Positions 1 through 7,842 of a stretch of DNA of 64,000 bases are shown here, piece by piece. Below the pieces are notes generated by a model, which worked only from the letters and a program-made list of their open reading frames with translations, was not told where the DNA came from and did no database searches. The position numbers were made by a program, and so were the translations under genes. The stretch comes from Streptomyces sp. CG1 (lineage in GTDB: Bacteria; Actinomycetota; Actinomycetes; Streptomycetales; Streptomycetaceae), in contig NZ_CP163518.1 of NCBI RefSeq assembly GCF_041080625.1, forward strand, positions 1,674,001-1,738,000. Direction: 5' to 3'. How positions within the stretch are numbered: the first letter of the stretch is position 1; each line of letters opens with the position of its first letter.

Positions 1-1730
1 TCCAGGGTGCGCAGCAGTTCCGTGCCGCGCCGCTCGTCGTAGGCGACGACCGGGCCGATGGTGCGGTCGACGAAGCCGGCGATGTCCCGTTCGCCCGCGA
101 GGAGCAGGCCGAGGAAGCCGAAGTCCTCGGCCGCCGCACCGTCCCCGGCACGGCCCAGCAGGTGCAGCGCGTCCAGACAGCGCCGGCCCTCGGCGTAGGC
201 GGCGGCGACGGTCTCGGGGTGGGTGGTGAGGCCGGTGACCGGGGCCGAGGCGCCGACCGTGACGGGTTGGTGGACGGCCGTGCCCAGCTGGCGAGCCGTG
301 CGGCGGGCCAGGTCGGTGGCGGTGTCGTCGGCGGCGAGCGGCAGCAGCAGGACGGTTCCGCCGTCGCGGGCGGCGGCGAGGCCGTGCCGGGTCGCGGCGA
401 GGTGGGAGGCGGCCGACCAGAGGCGACGGCGGGCCGCGGCCTCCTCTTCGGCGTCGGCCGCCGGGCCGTCGAGACGCGCGGCGAGGACGACGTGGGTGGC
501 GTCCAGGTCGGCGCGCAGCCGGGCGGCACGCTCGCGCAGCAGGCGTGGGTCCCGGTCGCGCGCGTCCAGCAGGTCGTCCAGCAGCTCGCCCCGCACGCGC
601 TGTTCGGCCTCGGCCGCCGAGCGACGGGCGAGCAGGAGCAGCGAGGTGACCATCGCCGCGCGCTCCAGGGTGCGCTGGTCGACCGGGTCGAGGCCGGGGT
701 GCCCGCGCAGGACCAGCGCGCCGAGGAGTTCGCCGCCGGCGGCGACCGCGGCGATCCAGGCGCTGCCGTGCCGTACGGCGTGTCCCTCGGCGCGGGACGC
801 CTCCAGCGCCTCGGCCGGTGCCGCGTCGGCCTCGGCGAACTCGACGGTGCTGTCGAGGACTTCGGAGACGGCGGCGGCCACGTCGTGCACCCCGCCGCCG
901 CGCAGGACGAGTTCGGCGAGCCGGTCATGGACGTCGGAGGCGCGCTCGATGACGGCGCTGCGGTCCCGGATGATCTCGTTGGCACGCTCCAGGCCGGCCA
1001 GGGCCGCGCGGGTCTCGGTGAGGAGATTGGCGGTGTCGATCGCGGCCGCGGCGAGCGCTGCGAAGGAGCCGAGCAGGGCGATCTGCGCGCGCTCGAAGAG
1101 GCGTGCCCTGCGGTCGGCGGCGAACAGGACCCCGATGACATGCGGACCGAGCATGAGGGGGACGCCGAGGATGGCGACCAGGCCCTCGTCACGGACGCCG
1201 GCGTCGATGGTGAGGGTGTGCTGGAAGCGGGCGTCCTTGAAGTAGTCGTCCGTGACATACGGCCGGGTCGTCTGGGCGACCAGTCCGCCGAGCCCCTCGC
1301 CCATGCCGAGGCGCAGCTGCTGGAACCGGGCGGAGACGGAGCCCTCCGTGACCCGCATATAGGTGTCGCCGCGCCCCGGGTCGTTCAGGGTGAGGTAGGC
1401 GACGTCCGTGCCGAGCAGGGAGCGGGCGCGCTGCACGATGGCCTGCAGCACGGCGTCCAGATCACGCAGACCCGCGAGGTCGTGGGCGGTCTCGAAGAGC
1501 GCGGACAGTTCCGCCTCGCGGCGCCGGCGCCCCTCCAGCTCGGCCCGGACACGCAGGGCGAGCAGCTTGGCCTCTTCCATCGCGGCGACCCGGTCGGAGG
1601 GTCTGCCCTCGGCGCGGGCGAGCAGCACCGGCTGCTCGTACGCCTCCGCGGAGGCGTCGCGGGCCAGCAGTTCGAGGTACGGGGCCTCGGCGCCGGCGCC
1701 GGGTGCCGGCTGAACGTGATCGCGAGACAT
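1..1730 (-). CDS. GAF-domain PucR/CdaR-type transcriptional regulator (C-terminus outside window)
   Basis: The N-terminal 576 or so residues are present; the gene runs off the window at base 1. After about 60 variable residues there is a short helical linker, then a GAF domain (about residues 65-210) with the pattern LGTDVAYLTLNDP and LGVPLMLGPHVIGVLF, a second less conserved sensor-like part, and a CdaR/GGDEF-like region near the cut end. In this family a C-terminal PucR-type helix-turn-helix follows, so DNA binding is inferred, not seen. The ATG at 1730 is used; a GTG two codons upstream is an alternative. It lies 100 bp downstream of 3-hydroxybutyrate dehydrogenase in the same direction, which suggests control of hydroxybutyrate or related carbon use. 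Confidence 0.8.
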   Translation of the reverse strand, partial: MSRDHVQPAPGAGAEAPYLELLARDASAEAYEQPVLLARAEGRPSDRVAAMEEAKLLALRVRAELEGRRRREAELSALFETAHDLAGLRDLDAVLQAIVQRARSLLGTDVAYLTLNDPGRGDTYMRVTEGSVSARFQQLRLGMGEGLGGLVAQTTRPYVTDDYFKDARFQHTLTIDAGVRDEGLVAILGVPLMLGPHVIGVLFAADRRARLFERAQIALLGSFAALAAAAIDTANLLTETRAALAGLERANEIIRDRSAVIERASDVHDRLAELVLRGGGVHDVAAAVSEVLDSTVEFAEADAAPAEALEASRAEGHAVRHGSAWIAAVAAGGELLGALVLRGHPGLDPVDQRTLERAAMVTSLLLLARRSAAEAEQRVRGELLDDLLDARDRDPRLLRERAARLRADLDATHVVLAARLDGPAADAEEEAAARRRLWSAASHLAATRHGLAAARDGGTVLLLPLAADDTATDLARRTARQLGTAVHQPVTVGASAPVTGLTTHPETVAAAYAEGRRCLDALHLLGRAGDGAAAEDFGFLGLLLAGERDIAGFVDRTIGPVVAYDERRGTELLRTL

Positions 1731-1830
1731 GGTCACAGGATTCCGCATCGGGCGCCGAGCCCGGCGGGCCTGTGGAAAACTCCCGTGCCGGGCGCCGCCG
1801 GGCGCCTCGGAGGGCCGTCCGCCCGCCGCT

Positions 1831-2646
1831 TCAGTGCGCTGTCCAACCGCCGTCGAGCACCAGCGAGGTGCCGGTGACGAAGGACGCCTGCGGGCTGCAC
1901 AGGTAGGCCACCGCCTCGGCGACCTCTTCGGGTTCGATGAGCCGCCGGACCGCGCTGTCCCGCAGCAGGACCTCGGACAGCACACGCTCCTCGGGGATGC
2001 CGTGTGCCTGCGCCTGGTCGGCGATCTGCTTCTCCACCAGGGGTGTGCGCACATAGGCCGGGTTCACACAGTTCGAGGTCACCCCATGGGCGGCGCCTTC
2101 CAGTGCGGCCGTCTTCGACAAGCCCTCGAGACCGTGTTTTGCGGCCACATACGCGGACTTGAATGCGGAGGCGCGCAGACCATGGACGGAGGACACATTG
2201 ACGATCCGGCCCCAGCCCTGCGCGTACATATGCGGCAGGGCACCACGGATGAGGCGGAACGGCGCCTCCAGCATCACGGTCAACACGGTGTGGAAGACCT
2301 CGGGCGGGAACTCCTCGATGGGGCGCACCAGTTGCAGACCCGCATTGTTGACCAGCACATCGGCGCCGACGGCTGCGCGCTCGGCGGCGTCGAGGTCGGA
2401 GAGGTCCACGACCTGCGGTTCGACGGTTCCGGGGAGGTCGCTGGCCCGTTCCGCCTGCTGGGCCAGCTCGGCCAGGCCGGCCGCGTCCCGGTCGACGGCC
2501 CGCACCCGCGCGCCAGCGGCCGCGAGGCGCAACGCGCAGGCGCGGCCGATGCCGCCGGCGGCACCGGTGACGAGGGCGGTGCGGCCGGCGAGGTCGAGGG
2601 CGAGGGGCTGAGGGCGCGGGCTGGGAGGGGGGCTGGACGGGGTCAT
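1831..2646 (-). CDS. hbdH: 3-hydroxybutyrate dehydrogenase (SDR family)
   Basis: A 271-residue short-chain dehydrogenase that would oxidise (R)-3-hydroxybutyrate to acetoacetate with NAD. It has the Rossmann signature TGAAGGIG near residue 28, the NNAG motif (VLVNNAGLQ), the catalytic serine in IVNVSSVHG, and the YxxxK pair in SAYVAAKHGLEG. The C-terminus FVTGTSLVLDGGW is typical of the family. The pattern around the active site (SVHGLRAS, SAYVAAKHG) matches bacterial 3-hydroxybutyrate dehydrogenases better than generic SDRs. It probably forms a transcription unit with the downstream GAF/PucR regulator. Substrate is assigned by family resemblance only. Confidence 0.83.
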   Translation of the reverse strand: MTPSSPPPSPRPQPLALDLAGRTALVTGAAGGIGRACALRLAAAGARVRAVDRDAAGLAELAQQAERASDLPGTVEPQVVDLSDLDAAERAAVGADVLVNNAGLQLVRPIEEFPPEVFHTVLTVMLEAPFRLIRGALPHMYAQGWGRIVNVSSVHGLRASAFKSAYVAAKHGLEGLSKTAALEGAAHGVTSNCVNPAYVRTPLVEKQIADQAQAHGIPEERVLSEVLLRDSAVRRLIEPEEVAEAVAYLCSPQASFVTGTSLVLDGGWTAH

Positions 2647-2700
2647 GTGCCGACCCTAAGCGGGCCCCACCCGTCACCACATGTGCTGATCACCCATACT

Positions 2701-3180
2701 TCAGCCGAGAGTCGTAGGCTCAAACCATGTGGGGTCTTCGGACATGGCCTGCTTGATCCGGAAGCGCCCGAACTCATGGAGATCGGGCAGCGCGTCCACC
2801 GCGAACCAGCCCACTTCCACGGACTCGTCGTCGTTGACCCGGGCCTCGCCGCCCACGGCCCGGCAGCGGATGGTGATGTCCATGAACTGGCAGCAGTCAC
2901 CGTTGGGGTAACTGACCGGATCGACCGCCTGGACGAGGACGACCCGCTCGGCCACGCAGTGCACCGCCGTCTCCTCGAAGACCTCCCGCACGGCACAGGC
3001 CGCCGGCTGCTCGCCGGGATCCGGAATGCCCCCGATCACCGACCACTTGCGGGTGTCGGACCGCCGGCCCAGGAGCACTCTGCCGTCGTCGTCGAAGACG
3101 ATCGCGGTGACCCCGGGGAGCCAGAGCAGCTGCTGTCCGGCGGAGGCCCGGAGCGTGCGGATGAAATCAGGAGTAGCCAT
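2701..3180 (-). CDS. Nudix hydrolase
   Basis: A 159-residue single-domain Nudix protein that would hydrolyse a nucleoside diphosphate linked to another group. The Nudix box is GIPDPGE followed by seven residues and REVFEETAV (about residues 50-72), with the metal-binding REVFEE intact and the usual final glycine replaced by alanine. An N-terminal WLPGVTAIVFDDDGRVLLGRR strand pattern is also typical. The ATG at 3180 lies close to the lnt 3' region. The gene is 54 bp upstream of hbdH and may be cotranscribed. Substrate cannot be read from the sequence. Confidence 0.88.
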   Translation of the reverse strand: MATPDFIRTLRASAGQQLLWLPGVTAIVFDDDGRVLLGRRSDTRKWSVIGGIPDPGEQPAACAVREVFEETAVHCVAERVVLVQAVDPVSYPNGDCCQFMDITIRCRAVGGEARVNDDESVEVGWFAVDALPDLHEFGRFRIKQAMSEDPTWFEPTTLG

Positions 3181-3269
3181 GGGCCCGACCCTAACCGGCC
3201 GCGCCCGCGCTCTCCTCGCGGTTCGGACGGCATCCGCACCGTTTCAGAGGACGTATACCGGTCGTACCT

Positions 3270-4880
3270 CTACGCGCCACGGGCGCGCCGGGCGCGCAGC
3301 CCGGAGCCGATCGCCCAGCCGACACCGCCTGCGGCGACCAGCACCAGAGCGATCTCCGGGAGGATGCCCAACTCGGTCGCCGGGGTCCTGGACGTCCGCA
3401 GCGGCACCTTCTGGACCAGATAGGCGGGCACGAACATGCCGGTCCGCTGGGTGATCTTCCCGTCCGGCATGATGACCGCGCTGACGCCGCTGGTCACCGG
3501 CACGGTGACGGTGCGGCTGTGCTCGACGGCGCGGATCCGGGACATGGCGAGCTGCTGGTAGGTCATCTCGCTGCGGTCGAAGGTCGCGTTGTTGCTGGGC
3601 ACGGAGATCATCTCAGCGCCATGGGTGACCGTGTCCCGCACGGCCCAGTCGAAGGCGGCCTCGTAGCAGGTGGCGAGGCCCACCTTGGCGCCGTCGATGT
3701 CGAACACACCGGGCTCGCTGCCCCGGCTGAAGTCCTGCCGGACCATGCCGGTCCAGTTCTTGTTGACCGCGCCGACGAGCCCGCGCAGCGGGAGGTACTC
3801 GCCGAACGGCTGGACCTGCCGCTTGTCGTAGGTCTGTGTCGGTCCCTTGACCGGGTCCCACAGGACCTGCTCGTTGAGCAGCTTGCCGCCCTTCCCGACG
3901 ACGGCGCCGACCGAGATCGGCACGCCGACCGCCTTGGCGGCGCCGTCGATGACGGCGGCCGCGTCGGGGTTGACGAACGGGTCGATGTCGGAGGAGTTCT
4001 CCGGCCACAGCACGTAGTCGGGCTTCGGGGTCTTCCCCGCCTTGATGTCGGCGGCGAGCTTGAGCGTCTCGCGCACGTGGTAGTCGAGCACCGCCCGCCG
4101 CTGGGCGCTGAACTCCAGGCCGGAACGCGGCACGTTGCCCTGGATGACCGCGACGGTCCGGGTGCCGCCCTCGGCCTTGTCGCTCACGAGCGGCCGGGCG
4201 GCGACCGCGCCCGCGACCGGCACGGCCACGCTCAGCAGCGCCACGGCCGCCGCGCCGCGCCGCACATCGCCCGACCTGCGCCTCTCGGCGATCAGCCGGC
4301 CGGCCTCGTACAGGCCGAATCCGCACAGCACCACCGCGAACCCGAGCACGGGCGTGCCGCCCACCGCGGCGAGCGGCAGGAAGGCGCCGTCCGCCTGCCC
4401 GAACGCGATCTTGCCCCAGGGGAAGCCCCGGAAGGGCACACGCGCGCGTACCGCCTCGCCCGCGATCCAGAGGGCGGCGGCCCACAGCGGCCAGGCGGGC
4501 AGCCTGGAGACGGCGGCGACGCCGACGCCGACCAGGGCGACGAAGACCGCCTCGATAGCGACGAGAGCCAGCCAGGGGCCGGGACCGACCTCCACGCCGG
4601 TCCACACCAGCAGCGGCAGCAGGAAGCCGAGCCCGAAGAGGTAGCCGAGGCCGAGGGCCGCCTTCCAGGCACGGCCGCGCAGCACCCAGCCGAAACCGGC
4701 GAAGGCGGGCAGCGCCAGCCACCACAGGGTGCGCGGCGGAAAGCTGACGTAGAGCAGCACTCCGCAGAGCGCGGAGGCGACGGCCGGGACCAGGCGCAGC
4801 AGCCGGCCGCCGCGCACGCCGGAGGCGGAGGGCGGCTGGAGTTGGTCCGGCTGGTCCACGGAAGTTGCGGTGACGGTCAC
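3270..4880 (-). CDS. lnt: Apolipoprotein N-acyltransferase
   Basis: A 536-residue integral membrane enzyme that adds the third acyl chain to the N-terminal cysteine of lipoproteins. About eight hydrophobic segments fill residues 30-230, followed by a nitrilase (carbon-nitrogen hydrolase) domain. The catalytic triad is visible: Glu294 in LWPENSSD, Lys353 in YDKRQVQPFGEY and Cys405 in LATCYEAAF, matching the Glu-Lys-Cys triad of E. coli Lnt. A last transmembrane helix is near residues 505-530. The GTG at 4880 is the start. Streptomyces often carry more than one Lnt, so this may be one of two paralogues. Confidence 0.95.
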   Translation of the reverse strand: MTVTATSVDQPDQLQPPSASGVRGGRLLRLVPAVASALCGVLLYVSFPPRTLWWLALPAFAGFGWVLRGRAWKAALGLGYLFGLGFLLPLLVWTGVEVGPGPWLALVAIEAVFVALVGVGVAAVSRLPAWPLWAAALWIAGEAVRARVPFRGFPWGKIAFGQADGAFLPLAAVGGTPVLGFAVVLCGFGLYEAGRLIAERRRSGDVRRGAAAVALLSVAVPVAGAVAARPLVSDKAEGGTRTVAVIQGNVPRSGLEFSAQRRAVLDYHVRETLKLAADIKAGKTPKPDYVLWPENSSDIDPFVNPDAAAVIDGAAKAVGVPISVGAVVGKGGKLLNEQVLWDPVKGPTQTYDKRQVQPFGEYLPLRGLVGAVNKNWTGMVRQDFSRGSEPGVFDIDGAKVGLATCYEAAFDWAVRDTVTHGAEMISVPSNNATFDRSEMTYQQLAMSRIRAVEHSRTVTVPVTSGVSAVIMPDGKITQRTGMFVPAYLVQKVPLRTSRTPATELGILPEIALVLVAAGGVGWAIGSGLRARRARGA

Positions 4881-5220
4881 CCGGGTGAGTGTACGGCGGC
4901 TTCCTGGGCCTCGGACAGCGCGGTACGAGGGCAGGAACCGGCTCGGCCGACCGCGGTTGTCCCTGGTCGCCGCCCCGCCCGAACCCCGCCCCTCGTCACA
5001 GGGCCCAGCACCGCATCCGCCCCCGTACAGCAGCGTGCAAGGGACGTTCCGCCCACCCCCACCGCGACGTTCCGTTGCATCTCGTGACCAAACCGGTCAT
5101 CAGCCGCTACGGTGTGGCCAGCCTCGGCAGTGCGGCCGGATCCGGCGCCGTGCCCAGCCGTGGCCTGAAACAGGGGACGGGGACGAGGGGCGGCGGGTGG
5201 GGTCGACGGGGACGAGGTCC
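4881..5220. other. Divergent intergenic region with repeat and inverted-repeat operator candidate
   Basis: About 340 bases separate lnt from the O-antigen-ligase-like gene. They contain a direct repeat GACGTTCCG at 5043-5051 and 5066-5074, then an inverted repeat TGACC-N5-GGTCA at 5085-5099. A -10-like TACGGT follows at about 5108-5113, with GTGACC 18 bases before it as a possible -35. This looks like a regulated promoter for the rightward gene. I see no open frame with Streptomyces codon bias here. Confidence 0.5.
5085..5113 (+). promoter_or_regulatory. Candidate promoter with inverted repeat upstream of the O-antigen-ligase-like gene
   Basis: The inverted repeat TGACC-AAACC-GGTCA (5085-5099) overlaps a possible -35 and precedes TACGGT. 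A repressor bound here could control the gene at 5221. Seen in sequence; function inferred. Confidence 0.35.
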
Positions 5221-6258
5221 GTGACCGGTGTGGACACGGGCGTGGTCGGCGTCAGAAGAAACGTTTCTGACGGGGCGGGCATGATCCTGCTGGGCGCCTG
5301 CGCGGGCTGGTCGCTGATCACCGCGGCGATCCACGACGGACGGCCCGAGGGCGTGCTGCTCGCGGTGCTCGCCCTGACCGCCGGTCATGCCGTCGGCCGG
5401 GTCTCCGGGGCGCTGCTGCCGGTGGCCGCGCCGTGTGCCGGAGCGGCGGCCGGACTCGCGCTGGCCGTGGCACTGCCCGGACTGTCCGCCGGTCCCCGGT
5501 ACGCCGCCCCGCTCGGCCACGCCGGTGGTACGGCCGCACTGCTGGTGCTGGCCACGGGAGCCGCGTGCTGTGCCGCATGGGCGACACCTGTACCTGAGCT
5601 GCGGCTGGTGCTGCGGGCGCTGGCCACCGGGGTGGTGCTGACCGGGGCGGTGCTGGGCTCGATGGCCGGTTGTGTGGTGAGTACGGCCGTACTGCTGTGG
5701 TCGCTCGCCGTGGGCCGGGTCTCCCGCCGGGCTGGGTGTCTGCTGGGGCTGGCCGTGGTGGCCGCGCTGGTGGCGGGCACGGTCTGGGCGCTGGCGGGGG
5801 ACGTACTGCCGGGCGGCCTCGCCCGGGTGCTCGAAGGCCGGCTGACCGCGCCCCGGGTGGCGCTGTGGCAGGACGCCCTGCGACTGGCGGGCCGGAACGG
5901 GGGCCTCGGGGTCGGTCCGGGACGGTTCGGCGAGCCGGGCGGCCCGGTGCCGCAGACACTGTCCACCGACGGCAAGCCGCACTCGGCCGTGCTCCAACTG
6001 GCGGCGGAGCAGGGCCTGATCGGGGTGTTCCTGTGCGTGGCCGCGTTCTGCTGGGTGCTGTACACACTGTGGCGCAGCCCCCGCTCCACCCCGGTCGCGC
6101 TGACCGCCGGCGCCGCCCTGACGGCGCTGGCCGCGCTCGCCACGGTGAGCAACGCGCTCAGCTTCACTGCGGTGACCGTGGGCGCGGGGCTGCTGGCCGG
6201 GTGGGCGACGGCGCGGCCGTGGGCGCGGGACGGCGTGGAACCGCGTCCCGGCACGTGA
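5221..6258 (+). CDS. O-antigen ligase-like (Wzy_C) polytopic membrane protein
   Basis: A 345-residue protein made almost entirely of hydrophobic helices (about ten). The C-terminal third carries the Wzy_C-type pattern: a glycine-rich LGVGPGRFG stretch, a histidine (GKPHSAVLQLAAEQGLIG) and a following helix. Such proteins join or polymerise glycans on the outer face of the membrane. The frame is open far upstream, but the first part lacks sensible sequence, so GTG at 5221 is preferred; ATG at 5281 is an alternative. The stop codon lies inside a 28-base tandem repeat. No glycan cluster is adjacent; lnt is divergent. Substrate unknown. Confidence 0.7.
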   Translation: MTGVDTGVVGVRRNVSDGAGMILLGACAGWSLITAAIHDGRPEGVLLAVLALTAGHAVGRVSGALLPVAAPCAGAAAGLALAVALPGLSAGPRYAAPLGHAGGTAALLVLATGAACCAAWATPVPELRLVLRALATGVVLTGAVLGSMAGCVVSTAVLLWSLAVGRVSRRAGCLLGLAVVAALVAGTVWALAGDVLPGGLARVLEGRLTAPRVALWQDALRLAGRNGGLGVGPGRFGEPGGPVPQTLSTDGKPHSAVLQLAAEQGLIGVFLCVAAFCWVLYTLWRSPRSTPVALTAGAALTALAALATVSNALSFTAVTVGAGLLAGWATARPWARDGVEPRPGT

Positions 6259-6305
6259 TGGCGTGGAATCGCTGCCCGGGAAGTGACGGCGTGGAGCCAC
6301 GCCCC
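6229..6305. repeat. 28-bp tandem repeat, about 2.7 copies
   Basis: Three consecutive units start at 6229, 6257 and 6285, each beginning GA(C/T)GGCGTGGA. The first unit codes for the last residues of the membrane protein; its stop codon spans the junction of units one and two. Because 28 is not a multiple of three, copy-number change would alter the protein C-terminus. Confidence 0.75.
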
Positions 6306-6346
6306 TCAGCGGTTTCCTGCTCCGCGCCGACGCACGGCGCGCGGCC

Positions 6347-6898
6347 TCAGCGGGCCGGACCGGGAGTGATCGTGCGCAGCCGGTCCCTGATGACCCGTAC
6401 CGCCGACTCCGCGTTGTCCACGGTGATCGTGAAGGTGTGGCCGTCCCACAGGCTCAGCACGATGCCCTCACCCCGGCGTACGACGACGGCCGTGCCCTTC
6501 TCGGGGCGCCACCGGTAGCCCCAGCCGCCCCATTGCCGTGGCGTGACCAGGGCGGTGAAGTCGGCGCCGGCCACATGGGAAAGCGGGATACGGCGGCGCG
6601 GCAGCCCTATGTGGCCGCAGCGCACCTCGAGGGACTCCTTGTCGAGCTTGAGGTCGACGTGCACGAAGGCCAGCGTGCCGAAGAGGACCAGCAGACCGGC
6701 GGCGATGCAGCCCACGACGGACATCGCCAGCGGGGCGATGCCGGAGGTCCATGCCGAGTCCACCGCCAGCTCGATACCGAGCGCCATGCAGGCCGCGCCG
6801 ACCAGCGCCAGCAGCCACTGGATCCGGTTGGTGGCGCGTCCGGTCCAGACCTCCGGGTGCGTGCTGTCGTCGGCGTGGGGATGGTCCCTCATATTCAT
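6347..6898 (-). CDS. PH-like membrane protein of unknown function
   Basis: A 183-residue protein with a charged N-terminus, two transmembrane segments (about residues 28-48 and 53-80) and a soluble C-terminal part with alternating strands (LEVRCGHIGLPRRRIPLSHVAGAD, WGYRWRPEKGTAVVVRRGEGIVLS). The strand pattern and the VRIPL-type core resemble bacterial PH-like domains found C-terminal to membrane helices. ATG at 6898 is taken; a second ATG two codons later is equally possible. The neighbours give no functional clue. Confidence 0.72.
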   Translation of the reverse strand: MNMRDHPHADDSTHPEVWTGRATNRIQWLLALVGAACMALGIELAVDSAWTSGIAPLAMSVVGCIAAGLLVLFGTLAFVHVDLKLDKESLEVRCGHIGLPRRRIPLSHVAGADFTALVTPRQWGGWGYRWRPEKGTAVVVRRGEGIVLSLWDGHTFTITVDNAESAVRVIRDRLRTITPGPAR

Positions 6899-6999
6899 GA
6901 GGTTACTCAGGTTTCGCTGCGCGGGGAGGGCGTAGCGGAGGGTGACTGCCCCGGGTGGGCCACCCTGCGCCCGAGTGTGCTCCGGCGGCGCCGGACCGG

Positions 7000-7785
7000 T
7001 CAGCGGACGGGGCTGACCACCTGGAGGAAGCGGCCTTCCGCGTAGGACAGCGCCGTGTCCGGGAGTGTGGCCTCGCGGCCGCTGAGCAGCACGGTGAGGG
7101 TGGTGTCGGCTACGGCGTCCGGGGCCGGCTCCGCGCCGATCCGGCGCAGGGCCTGCGCGGCCACCGCGTCCGCGGAGCCGTGCAGTATGAGCGGTGGACG
7201 GCCGGGCCGCTCGACGGCGGCCCGGATCCGCTCACCGACCAGCTCGTAGTTGGTGCAGCCGAGGACGAGGGCGGTGACGTCCTCGGGGGTCCGGGCGGCG
7301 GCCGAGGCGATCGCGGCGTCGATCGCGGCGTCGTCCGCGTGGTGCACCGCGTCCGCGAGGCCGGGGCAGGGCACCTCGGTGACGTGCGCACCCGCGGCGA
7401 ACTGCGCGATCAGGTTCCGCTGGTAGGCGCTTCCGGTGGTGGCGGGGGTCGCCCAGATGGCGACGTGGCCGCCGCCCGCCGCGGCCGGCTTGATCGCCGG
7501 GACCGTACCGATGATCGGCAGGTCCGGTTCGAACCGGGCCCGCAGTTCCGGCAGGGAGTGCACGGACGCGGTGTTGCAGGCGACGATCAGGACCTCGGGC
7601 TCATGGGCGGCAGCGGCCTCGGCCACGTCGAGGGCCCGCCGGGTGATGTCGTCCGGGGTACGAGGTCCCCAGGGCATCCCGTCCGGGTCCCAGGAGAGCA
7701 CGAGATCCGCGTCGGGCCGCAGCCGCCGTACCGCCGCGGCGGCGGGGAGCAGACCGATTCCGGAGTCCATGAGCGCGATCTTCAC
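7000..7785 (-). CDS. Glutamate racemase-like Asp/Glu racemase family protein
   Basis: A 261-residue protein with the two-cysteine racemase plan. The N-terminal MDSGIG has the substrate-contacting Asp7, CNTAS carries Cys70 and LGCTNY carries Cys177. In MurI these two cysteines take and return the alpha proton. The second motif is GCTNY where MurI has GCTHY, so histidine is lost and substrate or rate may differ. The first glycines are DSGIGLL rather than DSGVGGL. I regard it as a paralogue of the essential MurI. GTG at 7785 lies six bases after a TATCGT hexamer, suggesting a leaderless transcript. It is divergent from an HpnB-like glycosyltransferase. Confidence 0.78.
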   Translation of the reverse strand: MKIALMDSGIGLLPAAAAVRRLRPDADLVLSWDPDGMPWGPRTPDDITRRALDVAEAAAAHEPEVLIVACNTASVHSLPELRARFEPDLPIIGTVPAIKPAAAGGGHVAIWATPATTGSAYQRNLIAQFAAGAHVTEVPCPGLADAVHHADDAAIDAAIASAAARTPEDVTALVLGCTNYELVGERIRAAVERPGRPPLILHGSADAVAAQALRRIGAEPAPDAVADTTLTVLLSGREATLPDTALSYAEGRFLQVVSPVR

Positions 7786-7842
7786 CCGGCCACGATAGAC
7801 GATCGGCCCGTACAGGCCGGCCCGGTGGGGCAGACTGCGGGC
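7786..7842. promoter_or_regulatory. Compact divergent promoter region, both sides probably leaderless
   Basis: Only 57 bases lie between the two divergent start codons. On the minus strand TATCGT (7797-7792) is followed by six bases and GTG at 7785. On the plus strand CAGACT (7831-7836) is followed by six bases and GTG at 7843. Each hexamer is at the distance where transcription would begin at the start codon itself. Confidence 0.5.

Noticed and set aside
4870..5220. Upstream extension of the O-antigen-ligase-like protein
   Set aside because: The extra 117 codons do not look like protein and cover the candidate promoter and repeats.
7000..7785. Housekeeping glutamate racemase MurI
   Set aside because: GCTNY in place of GCTHY and altered N-terminal glycines point to a paralogue, so I did not assign murI.
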